A DNA stretch of 64,000 nucleotides, taken from assembly GCF_000283155.1 (NCBI RefSeq), contig NW_004454171.1, forward strand, positions 10,461,674 through 10,525,673, given 5' to 3'. Origin of the DNA: Ceratotherium simum simum (taxonomy: Eukaryota > Chordata > Mammalia > Perissodactyla > Rhinocerotidae). Below the pieces are notes generated by a model. The model was given only the letters and a program-made list of their open reading frames with translations. It ran no database searches and had not been told where the DNA came from. The position numbers were made by a program, and so were the translations under genes. This document shows positions 11,911-23,454 of the stretch, in pieces; position 1 is the first letter of the stretch; each line of letters starts with the position of its first letter.

Positions 11911-12540
11911 AAATGTAAAAGAATATATATCATACAAAATATGTTCTATGACTATAAAGGAATGAAATTCAAAATCAAAAACAGGAAAATCATCAAATAT
12001 TTAAAATAAAACAATATACTTACAAATAACCTATGGGCCAAACAGGAAGTTTTAAGATAAATTAGGAAATATTTTGAACTAATTAAAATGAAAATACAAC
12101 ATATCAAAATTTATTAGATTCAACTAAAGCAATGCTTAGGGGGAAATTAATAGCATTAAATGATTCAGTCTCAACTGGTAATCTAAGCTTCTAACACAAG
12201 AAATGAGAAAAACAAGAGAAAATTAAATCCAAAGCAAGGAGAAAGAAAGAATAAATAAGCAGAAATCAATGAAATCGAAAAGACAAAAATAATACAGAAA
12301 ATCAATGAAATCCAAAGTGGATTCTTTGAAAAGATTCAGAAAATTGATAAATTTCTAGTTGAAATGAAAAAAAGAGAGAAGACATGAATTATCAACAAGA
12401 ATAAAAGAAAGGACATTACTAAAAACCCCACAGATATTAAAAGGATAATAAGAGGATACCATCAACAATTCTATGCCCCTAAATTTGACACCTTAGATAA
12501 AATGATCAATTCTTGAAAATCTTCCAACAAAGAAAACTAC

Positions 12541-13986
12541 TCGTCAATAAAGTAAGTGCTGGGAAAACTGCATAAATACATGCAGAACAATGAAATTGGA
12601 CTCCTATCTTATACTAGTCACAAAAATTAACTCAAAATGGATCAAAGACTTAAACATAAGACCTGATACTATAAAGCTCCTAGAATAAAGCGTAGGGAAG
12701 AAACTTCTCAACACTGGTCTTAGCAATGATTTTCTGGATATGACACCAAAAGCATAAACAACAAAAGCACAAATCAACAAATGGGACTACATCAAACTTA
12801 AAAGTTCTACACAGCAAAAGAAACAACAAAATAAAAAGGTAACATACATAATGGGAGAAAAATTTTGCGAACCATATATTGGATAAGGGGTTAATATCTA
12901 AAATACATAAAGAACTCATACCACTCAATAACAAAAAAAAAAAATCCAATTTAAAAATGGGCAGAGAAACTGAACAGACATTTTTCAAAAGAAGACACCT
13001 AAATGGCGAACAAGTACATGAAAATATAGTCAGTATCACTAATCATCAGGGAAATACAAATCAAAACCACAATGAGATATCACCTTGCACCTGTTAGAAT
13101 GGCTATCAACAACAACACAAGAGATAACACATGTTGGTGAGGATGTGGAGAAAAGTGAATCCTTGTACACAGCTGGTGGGAATTAAAATTGGTTCAACCA
13201 CTATGAAAAACAATATGAAGGTTTCTCAAAAAAACTAAAAATAGATCTACCATATGATCCAGCAATTCCACTTCTGGGTATACACCCAAAGGAAATGAAA
13301 ATAGGATACTGAAGAGATAATATGCACTCCCATATTTATTGCTGCATTATTCACAACAGCCAAAATATAGAAATAACCTAAGTAACCATCAATGGATGAA
13401 AGGATAAAGAAGATGTGATACACACACACACACACACAAACACACAATGGAATATTATTCAGCCATGAGAAAGAAGGACATCCTGCCATTTGCAACAACA
13501 TGGATGGACCTTGAACATATTACGCTAAGTGAGATAAGTCAGCCAGAGAAAGACAAGTACTGCATGATCTCACTTATATGTGGAATCTAAAAAAGCCAAA
13601 CTCATAAAAACAGAAAGTAAAATGGTGGTTACCAGGGGATGGGGGTTTGAGGGATAGGACAGATGCTGTTTAAGGGTACAAACTTGCAACAAGCAGTAAA
13701 TAAGCCCTAGAGATCTAATGCATAGTATAGTGAATATAGACAATATTGTATTATAATCGTCAAACTTGCTGAGAGACTAGAACTTCATGATTCTAACCAC
13801 TAAAAAGAAAGGGATAATTATGTAACAATAAAGGTACTAATTACCACTACAATGGCAATCATATTACAACATACAAATGTATCAAATTAACATGTTCTAC
13901 ATCTTAAATTTGCACAATGTTATATGTCAAATATACTTCAAAAAAAATTTTTTTTTAAATAACAACTGTTGAACAAAGGAAGAAAG
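12541..13986 (+). mobile_element. younger L1 3' end nested in the older L1
   Basis: A 5'-truncated L1. It carries the ORF2 C-terminal region ('aactcaaaatggatcaaaga', 'gatatcaccttgcacctgtt', 'ccagcaattccacttctggg', 'tggaatattattcagccatg') and then a 3' UTR ending near 'atatgtcaaatatacttc' with an A/T-rich tail. The host L1 sequence 'aaagaaaact' occurs on both sides (about 12530-12538 and 13988-13996), consistent with a short TSD. Many stops and a 27-bp CA run. Confidence 0.8.
13420..13446 (+). repeat. (CA)n microsatellite in L1 ORF2
   Basis: A CA run sits immediately before 'caatggaatattattcagcc', the site that other L1 copies in this window have as (TA)n or (TG)n. Confidence 0.95.
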
Positions 13987-14463
13987 AAAGAAAACTCTGG
14001 ATCCAGATGGCTTTACTGATGAAGTCTACCAAACATTTAAGGAAAAAATAATACCAACTCTACACAAACCCTTCCAGAAAATAAAAGTGAATGAAACACT
14101 TCCCAAATCATTTTATGAAGCCAGTATTACTCTGATGCCAAAACCAGACAAAGACATTGCAAGAAAACTAGAGACTGATATGTCTCGTTATCATAGACAC
14201 AAAAATTCTCAACAAAATATCAGAAAATGAAATTGAGCAATATAGAACAAGGACAATACACTACAAAAATATGCAGAATATATAATGAACCATGAAAATT
14301 CACAATAAGAAAATAACCCATATAGAAAGTGAGCACCAAAAGAAAAATTGAAGAGAAACTTCACTAAGAAGATAAATGGATGGCAAATAAGCACGTGAAA
14401 ATATGTTCAACATCATTAGTCATTAGGGAAATGAAAATTAAAACCACAAGCACACACCACTAT

Positions 14464-14668
14464 ACTGTTATGCACTGCATAACATTTCAGTCAATGATGG
14501 ACTGCATATATGACAGCGGTCCCCTCAGATTAGTAACATATAGCCTAGGTGTGTAGTAGGCTATACTATCCACGTTTGTGTAAGTGCACTCTGTGATGTT
14601 CACAACATGAAATCACCTAACAATGCATTTCTCAGAACATATCCTTGTTGTTAAGTGAGACATGACTG
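14464..14668 (-). mobile_element. MER2-like nonautonomous DNA transposon (Tigger/pogo type)
   Basis: The ends 'ctgttatgcactgcataac' and 'ttaagtgagacatgactg' are related inverted termini, flanked by TA on both sides ('ta' before 14464; TA at 14669-14670), as for Tc1/mariner-class insertions. Internal 'tagcctaggtgtgtagtagg' and 'gtttgtgtaagtgcactctg' are characteristic. It is internally deleted relative to the consensus I remember. It lies in the 3' part of the older L1, which resumes at 'acctattagactggctaac'. Confidence 0.8.
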
Positions 14669-15419
14669 TACACCTATTAGACTGGCTAACATTTTTTAAA
14701 AACTGAAAATTGCAAGTGCTGGTGAAGATGCAAAACAAAGGGAATTCTCAGATATTGCTAGTCGGACTGCAAAATGATAGAACTACTTTGGAAAACAGTG
14801 TGTCTGTTTTTTTATAAGGGTTAAAATGCATTTACCATATGCCAATCCCACTCCTAGTACTTATCAAGAGAAATAAAAAGTTAATTTCACACAAAAACAT
14901 GCACATGATTATTTATAGCAGCTTTATGAATAATTGTTAAAAACTGGAAACAATCTAAATGTCCTTCAACTAGTGAACGGATACACAAATTGTGGTATAA
15001 CAGTACAATAGAATACTACTTAGCAATAAAAAGAAACAAACAATTGATATACAATATGAATAAATATCAAACGCATTATGTTAAATGAAAGAAGCCAGAC
15101 ACAAAGGGCTAAATACTGTATGATTTCATTTATATGACTTTCTGGAAAAGACAAAATTTTAGAGAAAGAGAACAGAATCCTTGATTGCCAAAAGTTTGGA
15201 GGAGTGGGGAGTAGTTGACTAAAAAGGGTCAACAACAAAGAAATTTGGAGGAGAGATTAACCTGTTCTGTAACTTGTTTATGATAGTGGATACTCAAATC
15301 TATGAATTTATCAAAACTCATATATATGTATACCAAAAACAGTTCATTTTAGTCTATGTAAATTTAAAAATAAATTTAAAATTTGTAGAAGGAAAAAGCA
15401 ATTAAAATTATTCTTCTTA

Positions 15420-16960
15420 AAAGGATTATATTTCTATATCTACACTGGTATCCTTGTGATGGGTCTCTTCACATTTTATACTCAGGTGAGAAATGTCAAT
15501 GGAAATTTGTCAATTTTATTAATCTAACTTTAGGTTTTATTGATCCTCTAGATTGTCTTCTATTTCATTAATTTCTGCTCCTTATTATTTTCTTCTTTTT
15601 ACTTTGAGTTTATTCTACTCTTTTCCTAATTTCTTACGTTGGACACTTACCTCATTATTTCTCAGCCTTTTTTTTTCTGGGATAAGCATTTAAGGCTATG
15701 GAGTCCTTTCCAAGTGCCACTTTTACTATATCCCAAAATTTTGATACGTATCATTTTTATTATTGTTCAGTTCTAAGTATTTTTTTAATTTCCATTTTGA
15801 TTTTTTTTTTTTTTTACCCATGAGTTATTTAGAAGTGATTTAACCTACAAAAAGACAGAGAGGGGATTTGTTCTTTTTTTTTTTTTTTTAAACTGATGAC
15901 TAATTTAACTGCATGGGCAGTGCGTATGGTGTGGTCAGTATAATATCAGCTCTTTAAAATTGTTTGAAATGTGATTTATGGCTTCATGGTCAATTTTTGT
16001 AAATGTTTACTCTGTGAATGAGAAAAATACATAGTCCATATTTTGGAAGTGCAAAGTTTGGTGTATGTACACTAAGTCAAAGTTCTCAACTGTGTAGTTG
16101 ATCTTCTATTTCCTTATTTACTGTCTGCTTGACTCACCAATTTTTGACATCTCCCACTCTTACGATGGGTTTGTCAATTTCTCCAAGCAGTTCTATTAAT
16201 TCCTTTATATAATTTAAAGCTATTTTATTAGGTGCATGCAAGTTTAAAATTATCTCTTCCTTGGTGTAGTGAACCTTTGCCTATTATATAGTAACTGTCT
16301 TTATAACCTACAGTGTTTTCTGCCTTCAAGTCTATTTTATTCTACATTAAGATGGCTATCTCAGCTTTCTTTTAAATTTTATGTATTTATTTTTCCCCCA
16401 AAGCCCCAGTAGATAGTTGTATGTCATAGTTGCACATCCTTCTAGTTGCTGTATGTGGGACACGGCCTCAGCATGGCCGGAGAAGCAGTACGGTCGGTGT
16501 GCGCCCAGGATCCGAACCCGGGCCGCCAGCAGCAGAGCGCGAGCGCTTAACCCCTAAGCCATGGGGCCGGCCCTCAGCTTTCTTTTAGATAGTATTTGCC
16601 TGGCATATTTTTTTTCATCCTTATTCTGTCAAACTATCTGTGTCCTTGTGTTTTGACTGTGTTTTGTCTAAACAGAATACAGCTGTATTTTCTATTTTTA
16701 ACCCAATCTGTCAACCTCTTTTAACAAGCAACTTCTATTTATATTTCTTTATTTATTACTGAAATCTTTTTCTTTGTTTCTACCATCTTATTTTGTGCTT
16801 TTTATTTGGCCTGATTTCTCTACGGTTCTTTAGAATTGCTAACAATTTCCCCCCCTTATTCCATTTTTCTCCTGTAATGCATAGGTATTTGCACACTATT
16901 TTTCTTTTAGTGGTTAGCTTTTAGATTTTACCATGCATAAAATTCTGAAATTAATCAGTA
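15420..16960 (-). mobile_element. L1 fragment, inverted (ORF2 endonuclease and upstream)
   Basis: Read in reverse complement this covers the same L1 segment as about 11040-12420: 'atttctgctccttattattt' is the rc of an ORF2 RT block, and 'atgggtttgtcaatttctcc' and 'ttctattaattcctttatat' are the rc of the endonuclease region. It therefore forms an imperfect inverted repeat, 4-5 kb apart, with the upstream L1. An ERE interrupts it at 16375. Both strands are full of stops. Confidence 0.8.
16361..16587 (-). repeat. ERE SINE inside inverted L1, 14-bp TSD
   Basis: The SINE spans 16375-16573. The perfect duplication TCAGCTTTCTTTTA is at 16361-16374 and 16574-16587. The body is 'cccccaaagccccagtagat', and the head ends 'catggggccggccc'. 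CpG-rich and young. It has the same orientation as the host L1 (both minus). Confidence 0.96.
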
Positions 16961-16964
16961 GTAG

Positions 16965-17176
16965 GGCAGCCTAGTGGTCAAGATCACGGACCCAAATCAG
17001 ATCACCTGGATTCAAATCCTGTCTCACTTCTGTGGCTTCAGATTGTCAGTTTTATCATCTGTAAAATGGAGATGATATCACTAACCTCATTGGGTCACTG
17101 TGGGCCCTAACGTCGGTTAATATACATATAGCAATCAGAACATGAACAGTATGTCACAAGCACTAAATTCATGTCA

Positions 17177-17232
<56 letters not shown>

Positions 17233-17250
17233 CAGTAGTAGTGCTACTGC
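16965..17250 (+). repeat. MIR SINE ending in an expanded (GTA)n microsatellite
   Basis: 'ggcagcctagtggtcaagat', 'cacctggattcaaatcctgt' and 'atctgtaaaatggagatgat' are MIR blocks. The MIR 3' end at 'cactaaattcatgtcag' passes straight into about 60 bp of GTA/TAG repeats (17178-17250). An open frame reading poly-Val here is an artefact. Confidence 0.85.
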
Positions 17251-18555
17251 TGTCTCTTACCCTGCTCCAAAACCATACAACGAGCTCAGACCTGATTTCC
17301 TTTACTTTTTTACAAAGTCAGCTATTTAATTAAAATTATGTTTATTTTATACAGCTTTTCAGAATATCATATCTATCTTTCTGCCAGAAGCAGAAGTTTT
17401 TTTATTGACTTTTTTCCCTGTAGTTGCTGATGGTACTATCCTACTCATTATAACTCTGCTCAGTAACTCCTGTTATTTTTTTAGTTTTCTTTGAAAAGCT
17501 TAAATTAATAGACTGATGCTTTAATACCCTGGACGTGGGGAGAAAAAGTCTCTAGGATATATACTTCACTTTTCTTACTGATTCTGTGACAAATCTGTTC
17601 CAAAATCATTCCACTGGCTTTCACTTTACTTGATTCAAAATCTGGAATTAATTCAGGTGAGTTTATTGCTTAGGTTTGTAATAGAGAAAGCATTTTTCTT
17701 GATTCAAAACGGTCTCTGTGCTCAGCAGACTCTGTTTTCCAGGACTACCATTTTTTATGCACAGAATGTGACACTTGTCTCACTCAAGTTAGAGTATTCA
17801 TCATGCCTTATCTCTTTCCAGATAAGGTCTGATTACAAGGATTTCTACTGATCTGATTGGACTGATCTATTTTGGATCTGTGTTTCTTAACTCTCTGCCT
17901 AGGTTTTTAGAGTAGTATAATTTTATCACCATAGTGTGTTATACAAATGGCCTACATCCACATTGAAATAACTACTCAATTGAGTTGTCACACAATCAGG
18001 AAGGGCACAAGACCTTGCTATTGTACCCATTCCACTAGACACTTTGAATACATCCAACCACCATCAATTAAACATTCAAAAGGAAGAAATATAAAGCAGT
18101 TTTATTTTGTTTTTTGTTTTGTTTTTTCTGTGTGTTTTTTCTTGCTAAATCAAAACTGAGCAAGAGAGAGAAGAGTCCAGTAAATATAACAGCATGTAGG
18201 TGGATTCAGCTCAAAGTACAGTAATGCTACCATCCACATTTTAACCAACAGAATTCACACTGATCAGTGTTATTACAGTGAATGCTAATTAAATGTACCA
18301 TGGCTTGACACCTAAAATAAAGTGTTACCAAATTCAACCTCAAGCAACAGGGATCCAATTCCTTTAAAAGCTACAATTTGCACAAAAGCTCACTCAATAA
18401 GAAATGTGTTTTTTAGCTGTTTTCCCACAACATACAATAAATAGAAACAGACCAAGGAAGGCAGTGAAACTACTGAGAACAACAAATCATGATGTCCTAC
18501 CTACAAACAATTTATCTTCAAATAAATAATTGCTGTATACAACCATTTTTTGCAG
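17251..18555. other. unassigned AT-rich stretch
   Basis: No gene recognised. It includes a perfect 14-bp palindrome ACACTGATCAGTGT (18257-18270) and T-rich runs near 18100. Confidence 0.5.
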
Positions 18556-18559
18556 TAAC

Positions 18560-18730
18560 ATGTCACAAAAAGATCAATGGTCTGGGAGTCGGGATACCTG
18601 GGTCCCTACGCTAGCTCTGCCAACCATTAGGAGCGTGATCTTGAACAAATCACATAACCTCTCTAGTCATCATTTCCTTCATCTCTAAAATGACAGAATT
18701 GGGCAAAATGATCTAGGTTTCCTTCAGGGT
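18560..18730 (+). repeat. MIR/MIR3-like SINE remnant
   Basis: 'gggagtcgggatacctgggt', 'gatcttgaacaaatcacata', 'cctctctagtcatcatttcc' and 'aaaatgatctaggtttcctt' follow MIR order with a MIR3-type end. Confidence 0.75.
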
Positions 18731-19107
18731 GCAAGTTATATGAATTTTGTTAAAATGTATAGGTGTTTTTTCAGTAGCAGAGGGCTATATGAATGAATGC
18801 CACCATCACAACCATTCTTTGGTGCCATGTCTGAGTTGGAGTAATGAAAGATGGATAAAGAGGCCTGGTAGCATTCAAGTACGAAATATCTACTTCTCAA
18901 TTTTCCCTTTGAAAACCTCTCTGACCTCTCTCTTCCTGGCAGCGTGTAAAAGAAGGGTGTTGAAAAGATTGTTATTGGTATGAAAGTCATTTCTCTCTTC
19001 TGCTATTGTTGTAGTTGTTAATGAGGGATTAGGTAGAGAACAAAGGAATGTTTCAAGAGTTCAGTGGGAGGAGGTCTACAAAAGCAAAAGGGTTGCTACT
19101 TAATAAA
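18731..19107. other. unassigned
   Basis: Two overlapping open frames of about 80 codons on opposite strands have no family resemblance. Nothing else seen. Confidence 0.45.
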
Positions 19108-19261
19108 GTGATAGTCTCAATGTTTAGTGTGTATTAGAATCACCTGGGATTCTTATTAACTCAGGAATTCGATAGGTTTGAGAAGAGCCTCAAAATCTGT
19201 GTTTTTGACAGGCACCCCAGATGATTCTGATGAAGGCAGTTCTGGACTTTATTTTAGAAAC
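19108..19261 (+). mobile_element. MER5A-like hAT (Charlie) MITE
   Basis: 'gtattagaatcacctgggat', 'cccagatgattctgatgaag' and 'ctggactttattttagaaa' follow the MER5A consensus. The ends are eroded. Confidence 0.75.
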
Positions 19262-20885
19262 ACATCTCTCAACAAAGCTCAGATTATAAAATTTGCTGTG
19301 GAACTGTGGAACAGTGCCCACGGAAGAACTTTAGGAAACTTTTTAAGATGATTTAAACACAATCCTTTAATACAAAAAGGCTATAAACAGGATTCTGGAA
19401 CTGAAAATGTTATTAAAATAACATAATTCAATATAATTTTTCCTAAACAAATGGCCCCCAACCACTTTTTCAAACAAGGATAACTTTCTATCATTCTAGC
19501 AGTATTACCTTCCCGACAATTTAATTCCTTTTTCTTTGTCACCATAACTCAGCTTTTATGAAGCTTCACTTTTCAGCACACATAAAAGTCAGAGTTTAGG
19601 ATATGGAAGATGAATAAAAATATATGTTTACAATTGGGGATTTACTTAATTGATTATAATATATCAAAGAACATAATAAAGATAGTTCATTTCTGTAATG
19701 CCTGGTAGAATTAAAATACTTCATAATATCTCTTCAGTGCCTATCTAAATAGTTATACGGCTTTGATGGTTTGGTGGCATCAAGCAAAATTAAATTTTAG
19801 AACATCTGCATTAATGGATTTTTAGATAGATCAAAAGGATGGGTCACATTCTGACCTCAGAAACACATACTCATCTACTTTGGAATTTGATAATTTGCTT
19901 TTCAGCTGTCACCAATTTCCTCATGATAGTCTGTATGTAGTGAACACTGAGAAGCAAGTTGTTCTACAAGCCAGACTCAATTACCTATGTTGCTAACTAA
20001 GTATACTGATTGGAGGTTGAAAGTTGATCTTCATATAAAATTATCTCTTCAATAAAGCCCTTTTATGCCCCCTTTATATCATTACTATTTGAAGACACAG
20101 TGAACAGCTTGTTTATAAGCAAGCCTATTTTGTCACTCACATGTTATACAGGATGTGGTTTGACCCCATGAAGGGTGTGCACGTGCATATGTTTTCTAAA
20201 GATATGAGGAAAATGAGTATCTCCTAAAGCAAAAAGGTTTAGAGAGAGTTGAGCAACGAAACCAAAATAATCTTAGGTGTTATGTAATAATTTTAATAAA
20301 AATGACTTCAAAGGCAGAATAAGTGCGCTAGGTGGAGAGAAATATATCCCAACTGTAAAGGGACAATCACAGAGGAAGCGGCACACTACTGTCTCGTGTC
20401 TTTTTCTAAACCACATAAAGCAGAGAAAAATTATGTTGAGCAAAAACTATTTTCTTCAAGGCACAAAGAAGGTACAGAAGTGGGCTATTTTCTACACATG
20501 CCATAACGGGAAAACAGAACCCCAAAATCTTCACTTCATGTTATATGTGCAAAAAACGTTAAGATATTAATTCCCTTAAGAACGTCTTTGAATATTCTTA
20601 GGTCAAATTTTCCACTGTAGCTCATTTGTCAAATAAACTACTTCTCCCTGAGTGACAGTGAGGATACTCTAGTTAGACCGTATAATCTACTATGTCCTTC
20701 TCCTTCAAGTTAAGAGATGTTGCTATTGACAATGAGGACGCCAGTGTTGGAGGTGTGACTGCAACAGAGCCTGATGACCACATCCCACAGAGCGTATTAG
20801 AGAGGACAGGTTAGGACACAGGTGATATAGGGGGTGCCTCTCCAGGAACCAGAAAACAGTTACAGTGCTCACAAGCAGTGACATA
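19262..20885. other. unassigned AT-rich stretch
   Basis: No gene or clear repeat recognised. A 97-codon frame at 20277-20570 lacks any recognisable domain. Confidence 0.5.
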
Positions 20886-20889
20886 CAAA

Positions 20890-21015
20890 AACGACTTGGG
20901 AAGTAGAATAGCTGAATTCTAGTCCCAGTTATGATGTGTTGTATGACTTTGGGTAAGATATAATCTTTCTTGTCTTAAGGAGTCCTCCAGCTCTTATATT
21001 CTAGAATCCTATGAA
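20890..21015 (+). repeat. MIR3-like SINE remnant
   Basis: 'gctgaattctagtcccagtt', 'tgtatgactttgggtaagat' and 'cctccagctcttatattcta' followed by 'gaatcctatga' match the MIR core and the L3-type end. Confidence 0.6.
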
Positions 21016-22260
21016 ATTATGATGTTGACACATATGCATGAATCTTACCTATAATTCTAGGAGCTCAGCCTTGGTTCAAGGCAGTCCTGGATAAAATTTT
21101 AAAAGTCTAGTACATTCCTGGTTAACCTTCCTCTCATGTTACAGTTTGAAGGAACATTTGCTGTTCTATTTCTCTGCCTCACAAGCAGCCAACATTTTTG
21201 CTCCAAATTAGGTTTCCCCTCCCCATCCCGTCTCTGATTGCTGTGTTTATCCTAGTATATTTTGACTGTTTCTATTTCCATTCCATTTTGCACAGGAGGA
21301 CCAACTTCTGTCTTGATGAATGAATCTCCTGAGAGAAGTAATCCATTTTTATAAACATTCTGGGAAGGTAATTTCTGCTCAAAATAGAAAGCTGACATTT
21401 GTACATCTTTCTGTCTATATTTATGTATTGATTCAAGCATGAAAGCATGTAAATAAGAGAGGGGGTCTTGAGACAGGCTAAAGAATAAAGGGCTAGAGAG
21501 AGGAAGGCAAAGAAGGAGAGAGAAGCAAAGGAGAGGAAATAGAAAACATGGGAAATAAAAAATAAGTCATCTGCCAGAGCAGAGAAACATTATGCCATCT
21601 CTATTATCTGAATAAGCACCAAATAAAAATTTTCCCTGGTTAAGAAAACGTAACAAGAGAATCAAAAAAACAAATAAGCAAACAATATACTACTAAAAAT
21701 AACACTTCAGAAGTTTAGCAAGAATTTGGAAAACTCAAGCCTAAATGATGTTAACTGTTTGGCAACATTACTAAATTACATTAACACCATTGGACTAAGT
21801 GGCTATATTATCCTATAATTCAGAAATGTTTCTTTGCCCTCTAAGCATCAAGTGCCCTTACTTACCTGATCTAAATTTCAGACAGCCACCCTGAGTTCTC
21901 TGATGGCAAGAAGTATGCGAGCTGGCTTAAGATGACCCAGGAGGCATTCATTATTACCAAAGAACCAATTGAGGGCACTACTGGGCATTTCTGGCAAAAA
22001 AGAAACTTATCATGATAATGTGATATCATATCTCTCACTTATATATTCTGGCATAGAATCTTGTATAGGTAGCATTCAAAAGTCCATGGTTTCTGTAGCC
22101 ACATTATAAACTCTTACCTTCACCTGCCATGTGACAAATGTGTGATCAGGGTGGATGGAACAGGGTTCATTCATCACCACTTCAAGGAACACAACTTAAC
22201 ATAGACGACTCTTTGAAAATTGAGCAGTATGTAAATAAGATGGCTTCCTGTAATATCATT
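21016..22260. other. unassigned; polypurine stretch
   Basis: No gene recognised. 21458-21545 is purine-rich (gag/aag repeats). Confidence 0.5.
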
Positions 22261-22261
22261 T

Positions 22262-23165
22262 CTTTCATTCATTCAATATTTGAGTGAGTGTCATGCTAAG
22301 CATTGTGCTAAGAATTAAAGATAAAATTAGAGGCAGAACAGACACATGTAGCTTAGAGTTTAATGGAAGAAACAGATGTAAGTAACATCATCACATAAAT
22401 ATATAATTAAAAATTATTATAAAACTATGAAGAAACATTTGCCACGAGAGCAGATAACAGGGAAACCAAACCTAGTCTGAAATCAGAAGCTTCTCTAAGG
22501 AAATGCTGTTTGAGCAGATACTGAAGGAAAGAATGAACTAATTAGACGACAACGGGAGAAAGAGAGAGCCAAGCAGAGTTAACTGGGCACATAAGTGTCC
22601 TGAGGTGTGAAAGAGCATGGAACATTGGAGGAGCTAAAAGAAAGCCCAGCCATTGTCAATGGGGCGAGAATAAGAGCAGTGAGATGAAGATAAAGAAGTG
22701 GTCAGGGCCAGAGCATGCAGGAACTTATAGGCCATGATAAGGACTTGGAACTTGATCCTAAAACAGTGATAGCATCAAAAACCAAGCAGGGGAATGGAAT
22801 ATCAGTCTCTTAACTCTCCTAACTGCAGTTAAAAGAATAGAGCAGAGGGAACAACAAGGGATGTAGGGAGATCCATATTAGAAAGTTTGAGTTATGGGTA
22901 ATTTGAACTGAGGTGTTGCTGGGTAGATATTAGGAGAAGTAGACAAAATTATTTATGAGGTAAAATCAACAGGCCTTGGATAAGGTGATGAGGAAGAGGG
23001 AGACGTAAAGCAAGACTTGTAAATTGTGCAAGTTGGTAGATGGTAGTGTCCGTCACTGAGATAGGGAGCATGGAGGAGGACTGGATGGGAGCAGGGTGGC
23101 ATTTATGAGATCATGTTGGGTCTGAAGTGCCTTTGGGACATCCAAAAGTAAATGGTTTGTAGGCA
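22262..23165 (-). repeat. long L2 LINE fragment, reverse
   Basis: Starts with the rc L2 tail ('cattcattcaatatttgagt'). It then runs through rc ORF2: 'gtcctgaggtgtgaaagagc', 'atgcaggaacttataggcca', 'cctaactgcagttaaaagaa', 'aatcaacaggccttggataa', 'tgtccgtcactgagataggg' and 'gtgcctttgggacatccaaa'. About 0.9 kb, the longest L2 copy in the window. Confidence 0.8.
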
Positions 23166-23454
23166 CAAAAGGCCTTGTCGCCTGGCCTTTCTCATCTCTC
23201 CTCCTCATAAACTTTAAGCATGTCATCCTTCCAGGAACTCCAAATTCTTCTCACCCTATTTTACAGAAAAATTCAACTGTACCAATTCTACTTTCAAACT
23301 CAGCTCCCAGCCTTCCCATACAAATAGGAGAAAAAAGAATCAAGGTGCTTAGGTAAAACAGAAGACTATCTATTTTTCAGTAACACAAAGAACCTATAAG
23401 ACTTCTTCTAGCAGAACCATCTTCTTTGGAAGGCTCATATGATTTTGTAGGGTT

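Larger units (their letters stand above)
9000..15410 (+). mobile_element. old L1 LINE (L1M-type), near full length but broken and nested
   Basis: LINE-1 encodes an RNA-binding ORF1p and an endonuclease/reverse-transcriptase ORF2p. This copy is dead. Recognisable in order: 5' UTR-like sequence (about 9240-9900), ORF1 region ('gatcagtgaactggaagata' near 10100), the block between the ORFs with 'agttcttcaggcag' near 10540, the ORF2 endonuclease (11490-11910), and the early RT region to 12540. RT resumes at about 13990 ('ccagatggctttactgatga'), followed by a deleted ORF2 3' part and 3' end (14340-15410). It is interrupted by an ERE (11224), a younger L1 3' end (12541) and a MER2-like element (14464). 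The 5' limit is uncertain. Confidence 0.8.

Noticed and set aside
17142..17333. Poly-valine open frame
   Set aside because: Translation of a (GTA)n microsatellite.
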